Assembly (NCBI RefSeq): GCF_009834185.1
Contig: NZ_CP047173.1
Location: forward strand, 558,001 to 622,000
Origin: Rathayibacter sp. VKM Ac-2760
GTDB lineage: Bacteria; Actinomycetota; Actinomycetes; Actinomycetales; Microbacteriaceae
Reading direction: 5' to 3'
Length of the DNA: 64,000 bases
The notes beneath the pieces are model-generated. The model saw nothing but the letters and a program-made list of their open reading frames with translations, did not search any database and was not told the DNA's origin. Below, in pieces: positions 1 through 7,834 of the stretch; position 1 is the first letter of the stretch, and each line of letters begins with the position of its first letter. A program made the position numbers and the translations under genes.

Positions 1-2
1 GC

Positions 3-341
3 CTCGAGCTGAACGTCTCGATCGCCAACGCGGCGCTGCGCGGCATCTCGACCGGGCATCCCGAGGGCTTCTACGGCGATGTCGTCGCGACCGCGAAGAA
101 GGACCTGAAGGCCGGCGAGTTCCTCGACGGCGAGGGCGGCTTCACCGTCTACGGCAAGCTCGTCTCCGCGAAGCACTCGGTCGCCATCGGAGCACTCCCG
201 GTCGCGCTGGCCCACCACGTCGAGCTGCGCCACGACATCGCGCAGGGCGCGACGGTCGGCTGGGACGACGTGATCATCGACGAGTCCCTCGCCGAGGCGC
301 TCGAGCTGCGCCGCGAGACCGAGGCGCTGCTCGCCTCCTGA
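3..341 (+). CDS. SAF-domain NAD(P)-dependent oxidoreductase, C-terminal fragment
   Basis: The gene enters from the left edge and only the last 112 codons are present, read from position 3 to TGA at 339-341. The visible part has the fold signature of the SAF-like C-terminal domain found in homoserine-dehydrogenase-like oxidoreductases (GHPEGFYGDVVATAKKDL, then GKLVSAKHSVAIGALPVALA, ending in a region rich in Glu and Leu). The N-terminal Rossmann domain lies outside the window, so cofactor and catalytic residues cannot be checked. It runs in the same direction as the downstream sugar importer and dehydrogenases, 115 nt ahead of the binding protein, so it probably belongs to the same catabolic unit. 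The substrate is unknown. Confidence 0.7.
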   Translation, partial: LELNVSIANAALRGISTGHPEGFYGDVVATAKKDLKAGEFLDGEGGFTVYGKLVSAKHSVAIGALPVALAHHVELRHDIAQGATVGWDDVIIDESLAEALELRRETEALLAS

Positions 342-347
342 CCCCCT

Positions 348-376
348 CGGGCCGGGCGCATCCTCCGCCCGGCCCG
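348..376 (+). terminator. Hairpin after the SAF-domain gene
   Basis: Perfect 11-bp inverted repeat: cgggccgggcg at 348-358 and cgcccggcccg at 366-376, with a 7-nt loop, 6 nt after the stop codon. There is no T-tract, so it may be an intrinsic terminator of the GC-rich type or an mRNA-stabilising attenuator ahead of the importer genes. Confidence 0.55.
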
Positions 377-394
377 CCACCTCCCGCACCACCC

Positions 395-432
395 CGCACG
401 ACCCGCCCCACCTCGCACGACCCGCCCCACCT
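395..432. repeat. 19-bp tandem direct repeat, two copies
   Basis: The sequence cgcacgacccgccccacct occurs at 395-413 and again, differing only in the last base or so, at 414-432, in the leader of the binding-protein gene. No function is evident. Confidence 0.5.
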
Positions 433-456
433 TCCGATGACGAAAGGCCCCCTCCC

Positions 457-1524
457 ATGTCCTTCCCCACTCGCGCCACCGGCGCCGCCCTCGCCGGGCT
501 CGCCTCCCTCACCCTCCTCGTCGGCTGCTCGGCCTCGCCCGACGGCGACGGCGCAGGAGCAGCCGCCGGCGGCTCCGGCGCCGACATCGTGTCGCTCGTC
601 GACTCCTCCGCGCAGACCCCCGTCGACGAGGTCACCGCCTCGCTCGGCGACCCGGCCGTGCCCGACGGCGCCAAGCTCTGCTACATCACCCGCACCCTGT
701 CGAACGAGTTCTGGGGCTACGAGCGCGACGGCTTCGAGAACCGCGCCAAGGAGCTCGGCGTCGACTACCAGACCTTCGACGTCACCGACGAGTCCTCGAT
801 CACCGAGCAGCTCGACAAGGCCAAGAGCGCGATGAACCAGGGCTGCACGGCGATCCTCGCCTCGCCGATCTCGGCGACCGGCCTCGACTCGATCTTCGAG
901 TCCGCCCTCGCCGACGGCATCCCCGCCGTGGTCCTCAACGACGCCAAGAGCGACGTCCCCGGAGTCGTCTACGTCGGACCCGACGCGACCACCATCGGCG
1001 CCACGGCCGCCGACTACATCGCGGACCTGCTGCCCGACGGCGGCCAGGTCGCGATGATCGAGGGCGACCCCGGCTCCTCCAACGCGATCAACCGAGGCGA
1101 CGGCTTCACCGCGGCGCTCGCGAAGCACGAGAACCTCGAGCTCGTCGCCTCGCAGACCGCCTCGTGGGACCAGACCAAGGCGCAGGAGATCGCGACCACG
1201 ATGCTCACGGCGAACCCCGACATCAAGGCGTTCTACTCGCAGAACGACGGCATGGCGCTCGGCGTCCAGGCCGCCATCGATGCGAAGGGCCTCACCGGGA
1301 AGGTGATCCTCGTCGGCACCGACGGCATCCCGCAGGCCAAGAAGCAGATCCTGGCCGGCGACTACACCGCCACCGTCAGCGAGCTGCCGACGACCGAGGG
1401 CGCCACCGGCGTCGACGCGGCGCTCTGGCTCCTCGCCGGCAAGACGGTGCCGGCCTGGATCGACGTCCCCGCCTTCATCATCGACAGCGAGAACGTGGCC
1501 GACTACGAGACCGGCATGCCGTGA
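457..1524 (+). CDS. Sugar ABC transporter substrate-binding lipoprotein (RbsB-like)
   Basis: A 355-residue periplasmic-binding-protein-fold lipoprotein for a carbohydrate ABC importer. The N-terminus is a lipoprotein signal with lipobox LVGC (Cys24), followed by a Gly/Ala-rich linker and a type I binding fold: YITRTLSNEFWGYERDGFE near residue 70, an acidic hinge, GDPGSSNAINRGDGF near 205 and YSQNDGMALG near 260. These are features of the RbsB/peripla_BP_4 group. It is followed at 63 nt by the ATPase and then the permease, a complete ribose-type importer. Start ATG 457 has a GACGAAAGG element upstream. The downstream dehydrogenases and hydrolase suggest the ligand is a sugar, sugar acid or polyol, but binding residues do not let me name it. 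Confidence 0.9.
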   Translation: MSFPTRATGAALAGLASLTLLVGCSASPDGDGAGAAAGGSGADIVSLVDSSAQTPVDEVTASLGDPAVPDGAKLCYITRTLSNEFWGYERDGFENRAKELGVDYQTFDVTDESSITEQLDKAKSAMNQGCTAILASPISATGLDSIFESALADGIPAVVLNDAKSDVPGVVYVGPDATTIGATAADYIADLLPDGGQVAMIEGDPGSSNAINRGDGFTAALAKHENLELVASQTASWDQTKAQEIATTMLTANPDIKAFYSQNDGMALGVQAAIDAKGLTGKVILVGTDGIPQAKKQILAGDYTATVSELPTTEGATGVDAALWLLAGKTVPAWIDVPAFIIDSENVADYETGMP

Positions 1525-1587
1525 CCCGCGGCTGATCACCGCGCTCCCTCCGGCAAGGTCCCTCTCGAACAGGAAAGAAGACGGAAC

Positions 1588-3090
1588 ATGGCCGAGCATC
1601 TGCTCGAGGTCCGCGGCATCGCGAAGTCGTTCCCGGGCGTCCGCGCCCTGGACGGCGTGAGCTTCACGCTCGAACGCGGCGAGATCCGCACGCTCGCCGG
1701 CGAGAACGGCGCGGGGAAGAGCACTCTGCTCAACATCCTCGGTGGGGCGCTGCGCCCTGATCGCGGCTCGATCACCATCGACGGGGTGCGGCGGATGGAG
1801 TACACCTCGCGCCAGGCCCTCGCCGAGGGGGTCCGCATCGCGCACCAGGAGCCGGCCATCGTGCCCCAGCTCACGGTGATGCAGAACCTGCTGCTCGGGC
1901 GGACGCGCACCCAGCGCGCGTCCGCCCAGGACGACATCGACCGGGCCCTGAAGGACGTCCATCTGATGGGTTTCCCGATGGAGGCGCGGACCCCGGTCGG
2001 CCGGCTCAGCCCGGCGCAGCGGCACGCGCTCACCATCGCCCGGGCCTTCGCCTTCGACGCGAAGATCGTCGCGCTCGACGAGCCGACGACGAGCATGCTC
2101 GAGCACAACGTGGAGGGGGTGCTCACCCGGGTGCGCGAGATCGCCCACGGGCGCGGCGTCGGCGTCATCTACGTCTCGCACAAGATGCCGGAGGTGATGA
2201 GCGTGTCCGACACGGTCGTCGTCCTCCGCGACGGCCGGCCCGCCTACGACGCGCCGATCACGGAGACCTCCTCCGAGGACATCGTCCGGCGGATGGTCGG
2301 GCGCGAGCTGCTCTCCTTCGAGCGGCGGCACCCGGTCGCCGCGGACGCCGAGGTGCACTTCGAGGCCTCCGGCGTGACGCACCCGAGCGGTGTCGGACCG
2401 GAGTCGATCCAGGTGCGCCGCGGCGAGGTCGTCGGCATCGCCGGCCTCGTCGGCTCGGGGCGCACCGAGTTCCTGCGCGCGCTGATCCGCGCCGACGAGG
2501 GCACCGAGGGGACGGTCCGGCTCGCCGGCCGCACGCTCAAGGTGCGCTCGCCGCGCGACAGCCGCGACGCGGGCATCGCCTTCATCCCCGAGGACCGCAA
2601 GCACCAGGGACTCGTGCTGCAGACACCGGCCTACGCGAACGTCGCCCTCACCTCCGACCGGCAGCTGAACGGCTTCGGACCGTTCATCAGCACCCGGCGC
2701 CAGATCGCGACGGCGGAGGAGATGGGCCGGCGGATGTCGCTGCGCCCGGCGGACGTGCGGCTGAACGCCCGGCAGTTCTCGGGCGGCAACCAGCAGAAGA
2801 TCGTGATCGCGAAGTGGATCTGGCTCGGCGCGAGCGTCTTCCTCTTCGACGAGCCGACCAAGGGCGTCGACGTCGGGGGCAAGGTCGAGATCTACGAGCT
2901 CATCGATCAGCTCGCCTCCGAGGGGCACGCCGTGATCGTCGTCTCGAGCGACCTGCCCGAGATCATCTCCATCAGCGACCGGGTCCTCGTCATGAGGGCC
3001 GGCCGCTTCGTCTCCGAGCACGTCGGCGACGACATCACCGAGCACAGCATCGTGGCGAACGCCATGGGCGTCGCGAAAGGAACCTCATGA
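1588..3090 (+). CDS. Sugar ABC transporter ATP-binding protein (RbsA-like, two ATPase domains)
   Basis: 500 residues with two tandem ABC domains, the layout of RbsA/MglA/XylG. The first domain has Walker A GENGAGKST (38-46), signature LSPAQ and Walker B IVALDEP. The second domain has the degenerate loop GLVGSGRTE usual in this family, then a canonical FSGGNQQK signature and FLFDEPTKGVD. It powers import together with the neighbouring permease and binding protein. AGGAAAG sits about 10 nt before ATG 1588. Its stop overlaps the permease start (ATGA at 3087-3090), indicating translational coupling. The first signature is LSPAQ rather than LSGGQ, a common variation here. Confidence 0.93.
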   Translation: MAEHLLEVRGIAKSFPGVRALDGVSFTLERGEIRTLAGENGAGKSTLLNILGGALRPDRGSITIDGVRRMEYTSRQALAEGVRIAHQEPAIVPQLTVMQNLLLGRTRTQRASAQDDIDRALKDVHLMGFPMEARTPVGRLSPAQRHALTIARAFAFDAKIVALDEPTTSMLEHNVEGVLTRVREIAHGRGVGVIYVSHKMPEVMSVSDTVVVLRDGRPAYDAPITETSSEDIVRRMVGRELLSFERRHPVAADAEVHFEASGVTHPSGVGPESIQVRRGEVVGIAGLVGSGRTEFLRALIRADEGTEGTVRLAGRTLKVRSPRDSRDAGIAFIPEDRKHQGLVLQTPAYANVALTSDRQLNGFGPFISTRRQIATAEEMGRRMSLRPADVRLNARQFSGGNQQKIVIAKWIWLGASVFLFDEPTKGVDVGGKVEIYELIDQLASEGHAVIVVSSDLPEIISISDRVLVMRAGRFVSEHVGDDITEHSIVANAMGVAKGTS

Positions 3091-4136
3091 CCTCCCCCGA
3101 GACCGGGGGCGTCGCCACGCCGCCCCGCCGCTCCTTCAACCTCCAGGCCTTCGGCATCTACCTCGCCGCGGTCGTCCTCTTCGTCATCCTCGGCGTGCTC
3201 AACCCGAACTTCCTCACCCTCGGCAATCTGCGCGACGTCGCGGTGTCGGCGAGCGTGAACGCGATCATCGGCATCGGGCTCACCTTCGTCATCATCACCG
3301 GCGGCATCGACCTCGCGGTGGGGGCGATGGCGAGCTTCGTCGGCATCGTCAGCGCGTCGCTGCTCGTCAACGGCGGCGTCCCTCCGCTGCTCGGGCTCGC
3401 GGCCGGCATCGTCCTGGGCCTCGTCTGCGGCGGGATCAACGGACTGCTGGTCACGAAGCTGAACCTGCCGCCGTTCATCGCGACGCTCGGCACGATGAGC
3501 GTCTTCCAGGGCGGCGCGTACGTCGCCACGAACGGCAAGCCGGTCTACGACGTGCCGAAGGAGTTCATCCTGCTGCTGAACAGCTACGTCGGCGGCGTGC
3601 CCGTGGTCGTGCTGATCGTCGCCGTGGTCGGCGTCGCCGCCTGGCTGCTGCTGCGCAAGACCGTCTTCGGTCAGAACGTGATCGCGGTGGGCGGCAGCGA
3701 GGAGACCGCCTGGCTCTCCGGCGTGCGGGTGCACCGGGTCAAGATCGCGGTGTACTGCATCTCCGGTGGCCTCTCGGCGCTGGCCGGTCTGGTCATCGTC
3801 GCCCGGATCAACGCGGCGCAGCCGGACGCGGGCAGCCCCTACCAGCTGACCGCGATCGCGGCGGCGGTGATCGGCGGCGCCAACCTGATGGGCGGCGAGG
3901 GCCGCATCGCGGGCACCCTGGTCGGTGCGCTGATCCTCGGCGCGCTCACCAACGGACTGGTGCTGCTAAACGTGCCGAGCTTCTACGAGCAGATCGTGAC
4001 CGGTCTCGTCGTTCTGATCGCGGTCACGCTCGACCAGGGCAGCAAGGGCTGGCCGATGCTCTCGCGCGGGCGGAAGAAGCAGCGCGAGGACGTCGCGGCG
4101 CCGCCCACGGAGTCGACGCCGTCGGTGCGCGCGTGA
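3087..4136 (+). CDS. Sugar ABC transporter permease (RbsC-like)
   Basis: A 349-residue integral membrane permease of the BPD_transp_2 family. I chose ATG 3087 because it overlaps the ATPase stop codon as ATGA and gives the expected N-terminus; a longer reading upstream is only an overlap with the ATPase gene. There are about nine hydrophobic segments, the GGIDLAVGAM motif near residue 75 and the NGLLVTKLNLPPFIATLGTM loop near 125, typical of RbsC/AraH proteins. The C-terminus is a basic cytoplasmic tail. It ends in a GTGA overlap with the next gene, so transporter and enzymes are one operon. Confidence 0.93.
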   Translation: MTSPETGGVATPPRRSFNLQAFGIYLAAVVLFVILGVLNPNFLTLGNLRDVAVSASVNAIIGIGLTFVIITGGIDLAVGAMASFVGIVSASLLVNGGVPPLLGLAAGIVLGLVCGGINGLLVTKLNLPPFIATLGTMSVFQGGAYVATNGKPVYDVPKEFILLLNSYVGGVPVVVLIVAVVGVAAWLLLRKTVFGQNVIAVGGSEETAWLSGVRVHRVKIAVYCISGGLSALAGLVIVARINAAQPDAGSPYQLTAIAAAVIGGANLMGGEGRIAGTLVGALILGALTNGLVLLNVPSFYEQIVTGLVVLIAVTLDQGSKGWPMLSRGRKKQREDVAAPPTESTPSVRA

Positions 4137-5074
4137 CGGCGCCGCTGAGCTCCACCGCGCGGTTGAGCTCGCTCGGCGGCGCCCGCATCCTGGTGACGGG
4201 CGGCTCCGGGCTGATCGGGCGGCCCACCGTCGCGGCGCTGCAGGCGGCAGGGGCGGTCGTCACCGTCCTCGACCGCGCCGCAGCGGAGGCGGACGTGCGC
4301 TCGATCGTCGGCGACGTGACCGACCCGGCGGTGCTGGCGGAGGCAGTGGCCGGCCAGGACGCGGTGGTGCATCTCGGCGGCTACGCCGGGCTCGGCATGG
4401 CCGACGCGGTCGAGACCTACCGGGTGAACGCGGTCGGCAGCTTCGCAGTGTTCGCGGCGGCCGGCGCAGCCGGGGTCGCGAAGGTGGTCTACGCCTCCAG
4501 CATCAACGCGAACGGCTACCCGCTCGGTGCCGCGCAGGTGCTGCCGCCGGTCATCCCGTATTCGGAGGACGCGGAGCCGCGGATCTCGGACGAGTACTCG
4601 CTCTCGAAGCTCGCGACCGAGGACGCGGCGCGGATGGCGCACGCGACCTGGGGGCTGAGCCTGACCGGACTGCGCTTCCCGCTCGTGCGGGACATCACGG
4701 TCGACGGCGGGCGGGTCTTCGGGGAGCACCTGCGCGCGGTGCTCGCCGCCGACCCGCGCCGCCAGGCCGCGGAGGGCTGGAGCTATCTCGACGCGGCGGA
4801 CTCGGCCCGGGCGGTGCTCGCGGCGCTGCTGCGGGACACGCCGCCGGCGCCGGGCATCCTCGTCGCGGCTCCGCTGACCTACCTGCGCGAGGCCACCGCC
4901 GACGCCCTCGACGCGGTCGCGCCCGGCGTGCCGCGGGGGCGAATCGAGGGCCGCGCGGTGGGGCTCGACCTCACCCGCTCGCGCGAGCTGCTCGGCTTCG
5001 AGGCGCGGGTGCTGCTCGACGACGTGGCGCCGAACGAGCTCGCCGAGGTGCGATCCGGCGAGGCCGGCCTGTGA
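4133..5074 (+). CDS. NAD-dependent epimerase/dehydratase-family sugar dehydrogenase
   Basis: A 313-residue extended short-chain dehydrogenase. The Rossmann motif VTGGSGLIG lies at residues 21-29 and the catalytic pair is Tyr155 and Lys159 in YSLSK, with Ser/Asn positions in YASSINANG just before. Members of this family oxidise or epimerise sugars, nucleotide sugars, uronates or tetronates; the length and the HLGG motif after the second strand resemble uronate and tetronate dehydrogenases more than nucleotide-sugar epimerases, but this is inference. GTG 4133 overlaps the permease stop, and the gene's own stop overlaps the next start (GTGA at 5071-5074). It probably performs an early oxidation of the imported compound. 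Confidence 0.85.
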   Translation: MTAPLSSTARLSSLGGARILVTGGSGLIGRPTVAALQAAGAVVTVLDRAAAEADVRSIVGDVTDPAVLAEAVAGQDAVVHLGGYAGLGMADAVETYRVNAVGSFAVFAAAGAAGVAKVVYASSINANGYPLGAAQVLPPVIPYSEDAEPRISDEYSLSKLATEDAARMAHATWGLSLTGLRFPLVRDITVDGGRVFGEHLRAVLAADPRRQAAEGWSYLDAADSARAVLAALLRDTPPAPGILVAAPLTYLREATADALDAVAPGVPRGRIEGRAVGLDLTRSRELLGFEARVLLDDVAPNELAEVRSGEAGL

Positions 5075-5958
5075 GCCTCTCCCTGCTCGGCCTCGGTCCG
5101 ATGGGGGCGCCGATGGCGCGGAACCTGCTCGCGGGCGGCCCGCTGACCGTCTGGAACCGCACGGCCTCCCGCGCCGCGGCGTTCGCCGGACTCGGCGCCG
5201 TGGTCGCGTCGGCACCCGCGGAGGCGGCGGCCGACATCACGCTGACGGTGCTGCCCGACCTGGTGCAGGTCGAGTCGCTGCTCGACGGCGACACGGGACT
5301 GCTCGCGGGCTGGCGCGCCGCGGGGATCGCCGAGCCGGTGCTCGTCGTGCACGGCACCGTCTCGCCGATCGCGGTCGCGGCCCTCGCTCGCCGGCTCGAC
5401 GCCGAGCACGGCGTGCAGGTGGTGGACGCCCCGCTCAGCGGCGGCACGGTGGGCGCCCGCGACGCGACGCTCAGCATCATGGTCGGCGGAGCCGAGGTGG
5501 CGGTCACCCGCGTCCTCCCGGTGCTCGAGCGCCTCGGCCGCACCGTCCGTCACCTGGGCCCGAGCGGCGCCGGCGCGACGGCCAAGCTCTGCAACCAGAT
5601 CGTCGTGGCCGGCACCGTGGCCGTGGTCTCGGAGGCGCTGCTGCTCGCCCGCCGTGCCGGGCTCGACGCGGAGACGGTGATCGAGCTGCTGCAGGGTGGC
5701 CTTGCCCGCACCGCGGTGCTGGAGCAGAAGAGCCGCAAGTGGCTCGACGAGGACTTCGCCGAGGGCGGCAGCGCCCGCAACCAGTTGAAGGACCTGCGCT
5801 TCATCGAGGAGTCGGCCGCTGCCGAGGGCGTTTCGCTGCCGGCGACCGCCGCCGTGACCGCCCTGTTCGAGAGGATGATCGCGGTGGGCGACGGCGATCT
5901 GGATCACACCGGTGTCTACCGCACGCTCGCGCGCCGCCTGGAGGAGCCGCATGCCTGA
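5071..5958 (+). CDS. NAD(P)-dependent 3-hydroxyisobutyrate-dehydrogenase-like oxidoreductase
   Basis: A 295-residue beta-hydroxyacid dehydrogenase. The N-terminal nucleotide-binding motif LGLGPMGAPMARN (residues 6-18) and the substrate motif DAPLSGG near residue 120 are both present. The catalytic lysine is Lys172 in GATAKLCNQ. The C-terminal helical dimerisation domain follows. Relatives include 3-hydroxyisobutyrate, tartronate semialdehyde and L-threonate 2-dehydrogenases. In this operon it is placed to oxidise a 2- or 3-hydroxy sugar acid. It starts at GTG 5071 in overlap with the upstream stop and overlaps the following gene by 8 nt. Confidence 0.88.
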   Translation: MSLSLLGLGPMGAPMARNLLAGGPLTVWNRTASRAAAFAGLGAVVASAPAEAAADITLTVLPDLVQVESLLDGDTGLLAGWRAAGIAEPVLVVHGTVSPIAVAALARRLDAEHGVQVVDAPLSGGTVGARDATLSIMVGGAEVAVTRVLPVLERLGRTVRHLGPSGAGATAKLCNQIVVAGTVAVVSEALLLARRAGLDAETVIELLQGGLARTAVLEQKSRKWLDEDFAEGGSARNQLKDLRFIEESAAAEGVSLPATAAVTALFERMIAVGDGDLDHTGVYRTLARRLEEPHA

Positions 5959-6871
5959 TCTCGTCGTCATCGACGCCCACCACCACCTCACCGATCTCTC
6001 CCGCTCCTACCCGTGGCTGGAGGGGCCCGCCGAGCCCTTCCGCTACCACGGCGACGACCGGCCGCTCCGCCGCTCCTACAGCGTCGCCGACTACCGTGCC
6101 GACGCCCGGGACGTGACGCTGCTCGCCTCCGTGCACGTCGAGAACGGCGCCGCCGACGCGCTCGCCGAGACCGCCTGGATCGACGCGCTCGCCCGGGAGA
6201 GCGCGGTGCCGACGGTGCACGTCGCGCACGTGTCGCTGCTCGATCCGGACGCGCCGCGGCTGCTCGAGGATCATGCCGCGTTCGCGGTCACCCGCGGCGT
6301 CCGCGACATCCTGAACTGGCACCCCGACCCGGTCTTCAGCCATCGCGACCGGGGGGACGTCCTCAGCGATCCGGTCTGGCGCGCGAACTTCGCCCGGCTG
6401 CAAGGGCTCGGGCTCTCGTTCGATCTGCAGGTGTTCCCGACGCAGCTGCGGGAGGCGGCGGCGCTCGCCGCGGAGTTCCCGGGGACCGCGATCGTGCTCG
6501 ATCATCTGGGCATGCCGATCGGACGCGACACCGAGTCGGTGACCGAATGGCGCGCGGGCCTCCATGCGATGGCCGCGCAGGACAACGTCGTCGTGAAGAT
6601 CTCGGCGCTCGGCACCAACGACCACTCCTGGACTCGTGACTCGATCGCGCCGTTCGTGCTGGAGACCCTGGAGACCTTCGGCCCGGAGCGGGCGATGTTC
6701 GGGAGCAACTTCCCGGTCGACGGGCTCTACAGCTCGTTCTCGGAGCTGTACTCGGCCTTCGACGCGCTGACCGCGCAGCTCTCGCAGGCCGAGCGGCTCG
6801 CGGTCTTCGCGGGGACGGCGGAGCGGTTCTACCGGATGGGCGTGGCGTTGCCGCCACCGGCCGCGGGCTGA
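5951..6871 (+). CDS. Amidohydrolase-2 family hydrolase (fuconolactonase-like)
   Basis: A 306-residue TIM-barrel metallo-hydrolase. The metal-binding motif IDAHHHL is at residues 7-13, HPDP near 120, VLDHLGMP near 190 and the terminal FGSNFPVD near 260, which matches the L-fuconolactonase / 2-pyrone-4,6-dicarboxylate hydrolase branch of amidohydrolase family 2. I take ATG 5951 rather than an upstream in-frame codon because it gives the conserved start MPDLVVIDAHHH and lies within the 3' end of the dehydrogenase gene (8-nt overlap). A lactone hydrolase fits after a sugar dehydrogenase. It is the last gene of the run. Confidence 0.85.
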   Translation: MPDLVVIDAHHHLTDLSRSYPWLEGPAEPFRYHGDDRPLRRSYSVADYRADARDVTLLASVHVENGAADALAETAWIDALARESAVPTVHVAHVSLLDPDAPRLLEDHAAFAVTRGVRDILNWHPDPVFSHRDRGDVLSDPVWRANFARLQGLGLSFDLQVFPTQLREAAALAAEFPGTAIVLDHLGMPIGRDTESVTEWRAGLHAMAAQDNVVVKISALGTNDHSWTRDSIAPFVLETLETFGPERAMFGSNFPVDGLYSSFSELYSAFDALTAQLSQAERLAVFAGTAERFYRMGVALPPPAAG

Positions 6872-6938
6872 CTCGTTACCCTGGTCGGCGGACGTGGACC
6901 CGCCAGGGGTCCGCTGGCTGATGGAGGAGGACGCCGGG

Positions 6939-7307
6939 ATGGCCGAGCGCAGTGTTCTGACGGACGACCTGACCGGCGCGGTCATCGCGGAGGGTCGCGG
7001 CGGCACGGTCGCGTTCTCGATCGACGACCGCGAGTACGAGATCGATCTGACCGCGGCGAACATCGGCGCGCTGCACCTGGCCGTGGCGCCGTTCGTCGCC
7101 GCGGCGCGACCGCTCTCGTCGGCGGCTCCGTCGCGCCGCGTGGTCGCCGTCGAGGCCGGCGCCGGCCGGAAGTCGCCGGAGATGCTCTCGGCGATCCGGC
7201 ACTGGGCGCGCCGGCACGGCTACGAGGTGCCCCGCTCGGGGCGCATCCCGAGCGACGTGCAGGCGGCGTTCGACGCCGCGCACCGCGGCGGTCGCGCCGG
7301 GCGCTGA
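6939..7307 (+). CDS. Lsr2-family nucleoid-associated protein
   Basis: A 122-residue small basic protein. Residues 1-55 match the Lsr2 dimerisation domain (GTVAFSIDDREYEIDLTAAN). The C-terminal helix pair IRHWARRHGYEVPRSGRIPSDV is the AT-minor-groove-binding domain, in which the usual RGR hook reads SGR here. Lsr2 proteins silence AT-rich or foreign DNA in actinobacteria. ATG 6939 is chosen because GGAGGA lies about 10 nt upstream; an earlier ATG at 6921 lacks this. A TTACCCT element upstream may be its -10 box. It stands alone between a catabolic operon and a repeat cluster, and may be a divergent second copy rather than the main Lsr2. Confidence 0.85.
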   Translation: MAERSVLTDDLTGAVIAEGRGGTVAFSIDDREYEIDLTAANIGALHLAVAPFVAAARPLSSAAPSRRVVAVEAGAGRKSPEMLSAIRHWARRHGYEVPRSGRIPSDVQAAFDAAHRGGRAGR

Positions 7308-7339
7308 GGGCGTCGCGTTCGCCGGGCTTCCTGCTGACT

Positions 7340-7490
7340 GGGGGGGGGGGGATCTCGATACGCCCGCTCCGCGGGCTACTCGATCAGCAAGGACTCCGCC
7401 CCCGTCTTGCTGGTCGAGTAGCGGCGCACGCCGCGTATCGAGACCCCGCGTCCGATGCGCCCGCTGCGCGGGCCACTCGATCAGCAGGAC
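7340..7490. repeat. 12-G run and three copies of the GTATCGAGACC palindrome family
   Basis: An uninterrupted run of 12 G occupies 7340-7351. It abuts a copy of the dispersed palindrome on the minus strand (7350-7389), followed by a plus-strand copy at 7408-7447 (stem GCGGCG/CGCCGC) and a partial third copy at 7456-7490. These fill the 221-nt gap between the Lsr2-like and DUF4287 genes. The family is described in the findings. Confidence 0.8.
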
Positions 7491-7537
7491 TCCGCCGCTC
7501 TGTCGGGCGCCGCCCCCGCGCCGCTACAGTGACCGGC

Positions 7538-7786
7538 ATGTCCCCCTCGCGCGTCCTCGCCCCCGAGCCTCCCGCCGACGGCTCGAAGCCGAAGGGCCCG
7601 GCGTCGTACTTCCCGAGCATCGCCGCCACCTACGGCCGCCCGATCCAGGAGTGGCTCGACCTCGTCGACGAGCGGCTCGACTCCGAGACCCACATGCAGG
7701 TCGTCTCCTGGCTGAAGACCGAGCACGGCCTCGGCCACGGCCACGCGAACGCCCTCGTCGCCTACGTCAAGGCCGCCCGCGCCTAG
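7538..7786 (+). CDS. DUF4287 domain-containing protein
   Basis: An 82-residue protein of the DUF4287 type: PASYFPSIAATYGRPIQEWLDLVDERL, then SWLKTEHGLGHGHANALVAY, the conserved core of this uncharacterised family, often found alone or next to DUF5655 in actinobacteria. ATG 7538 is preferred; GTG 7529 is in frame and would add three residues. A TACAGT -10-like element at 7524-7529 would place the transcript start at or next to the ATG, so the mRNA is probably leaderless. No biochemical role is known to me. Confidence 0.85.
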   Translation: MSPSRVLAPEPPADGSKPKGPASYFPSIAATYGRPIQEWLDLVDERLDSETHMQVVSWLKTEHGLGHGHANALVAYVKAARA

Positions 7787-7834
7787 CTGCAGCCCGTGCG
7801 GGCCGCCCCTTCCGAGGGATGCGGTGGCGGCCTC

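Noticed and set aside
274..3045. 923-codon minus-strand frame opposite the importer genes
   Set aside because: Shadow of plus-strand genes with high GC3. The binding protein, ATPase and permease on the plus strand have clear motifs.
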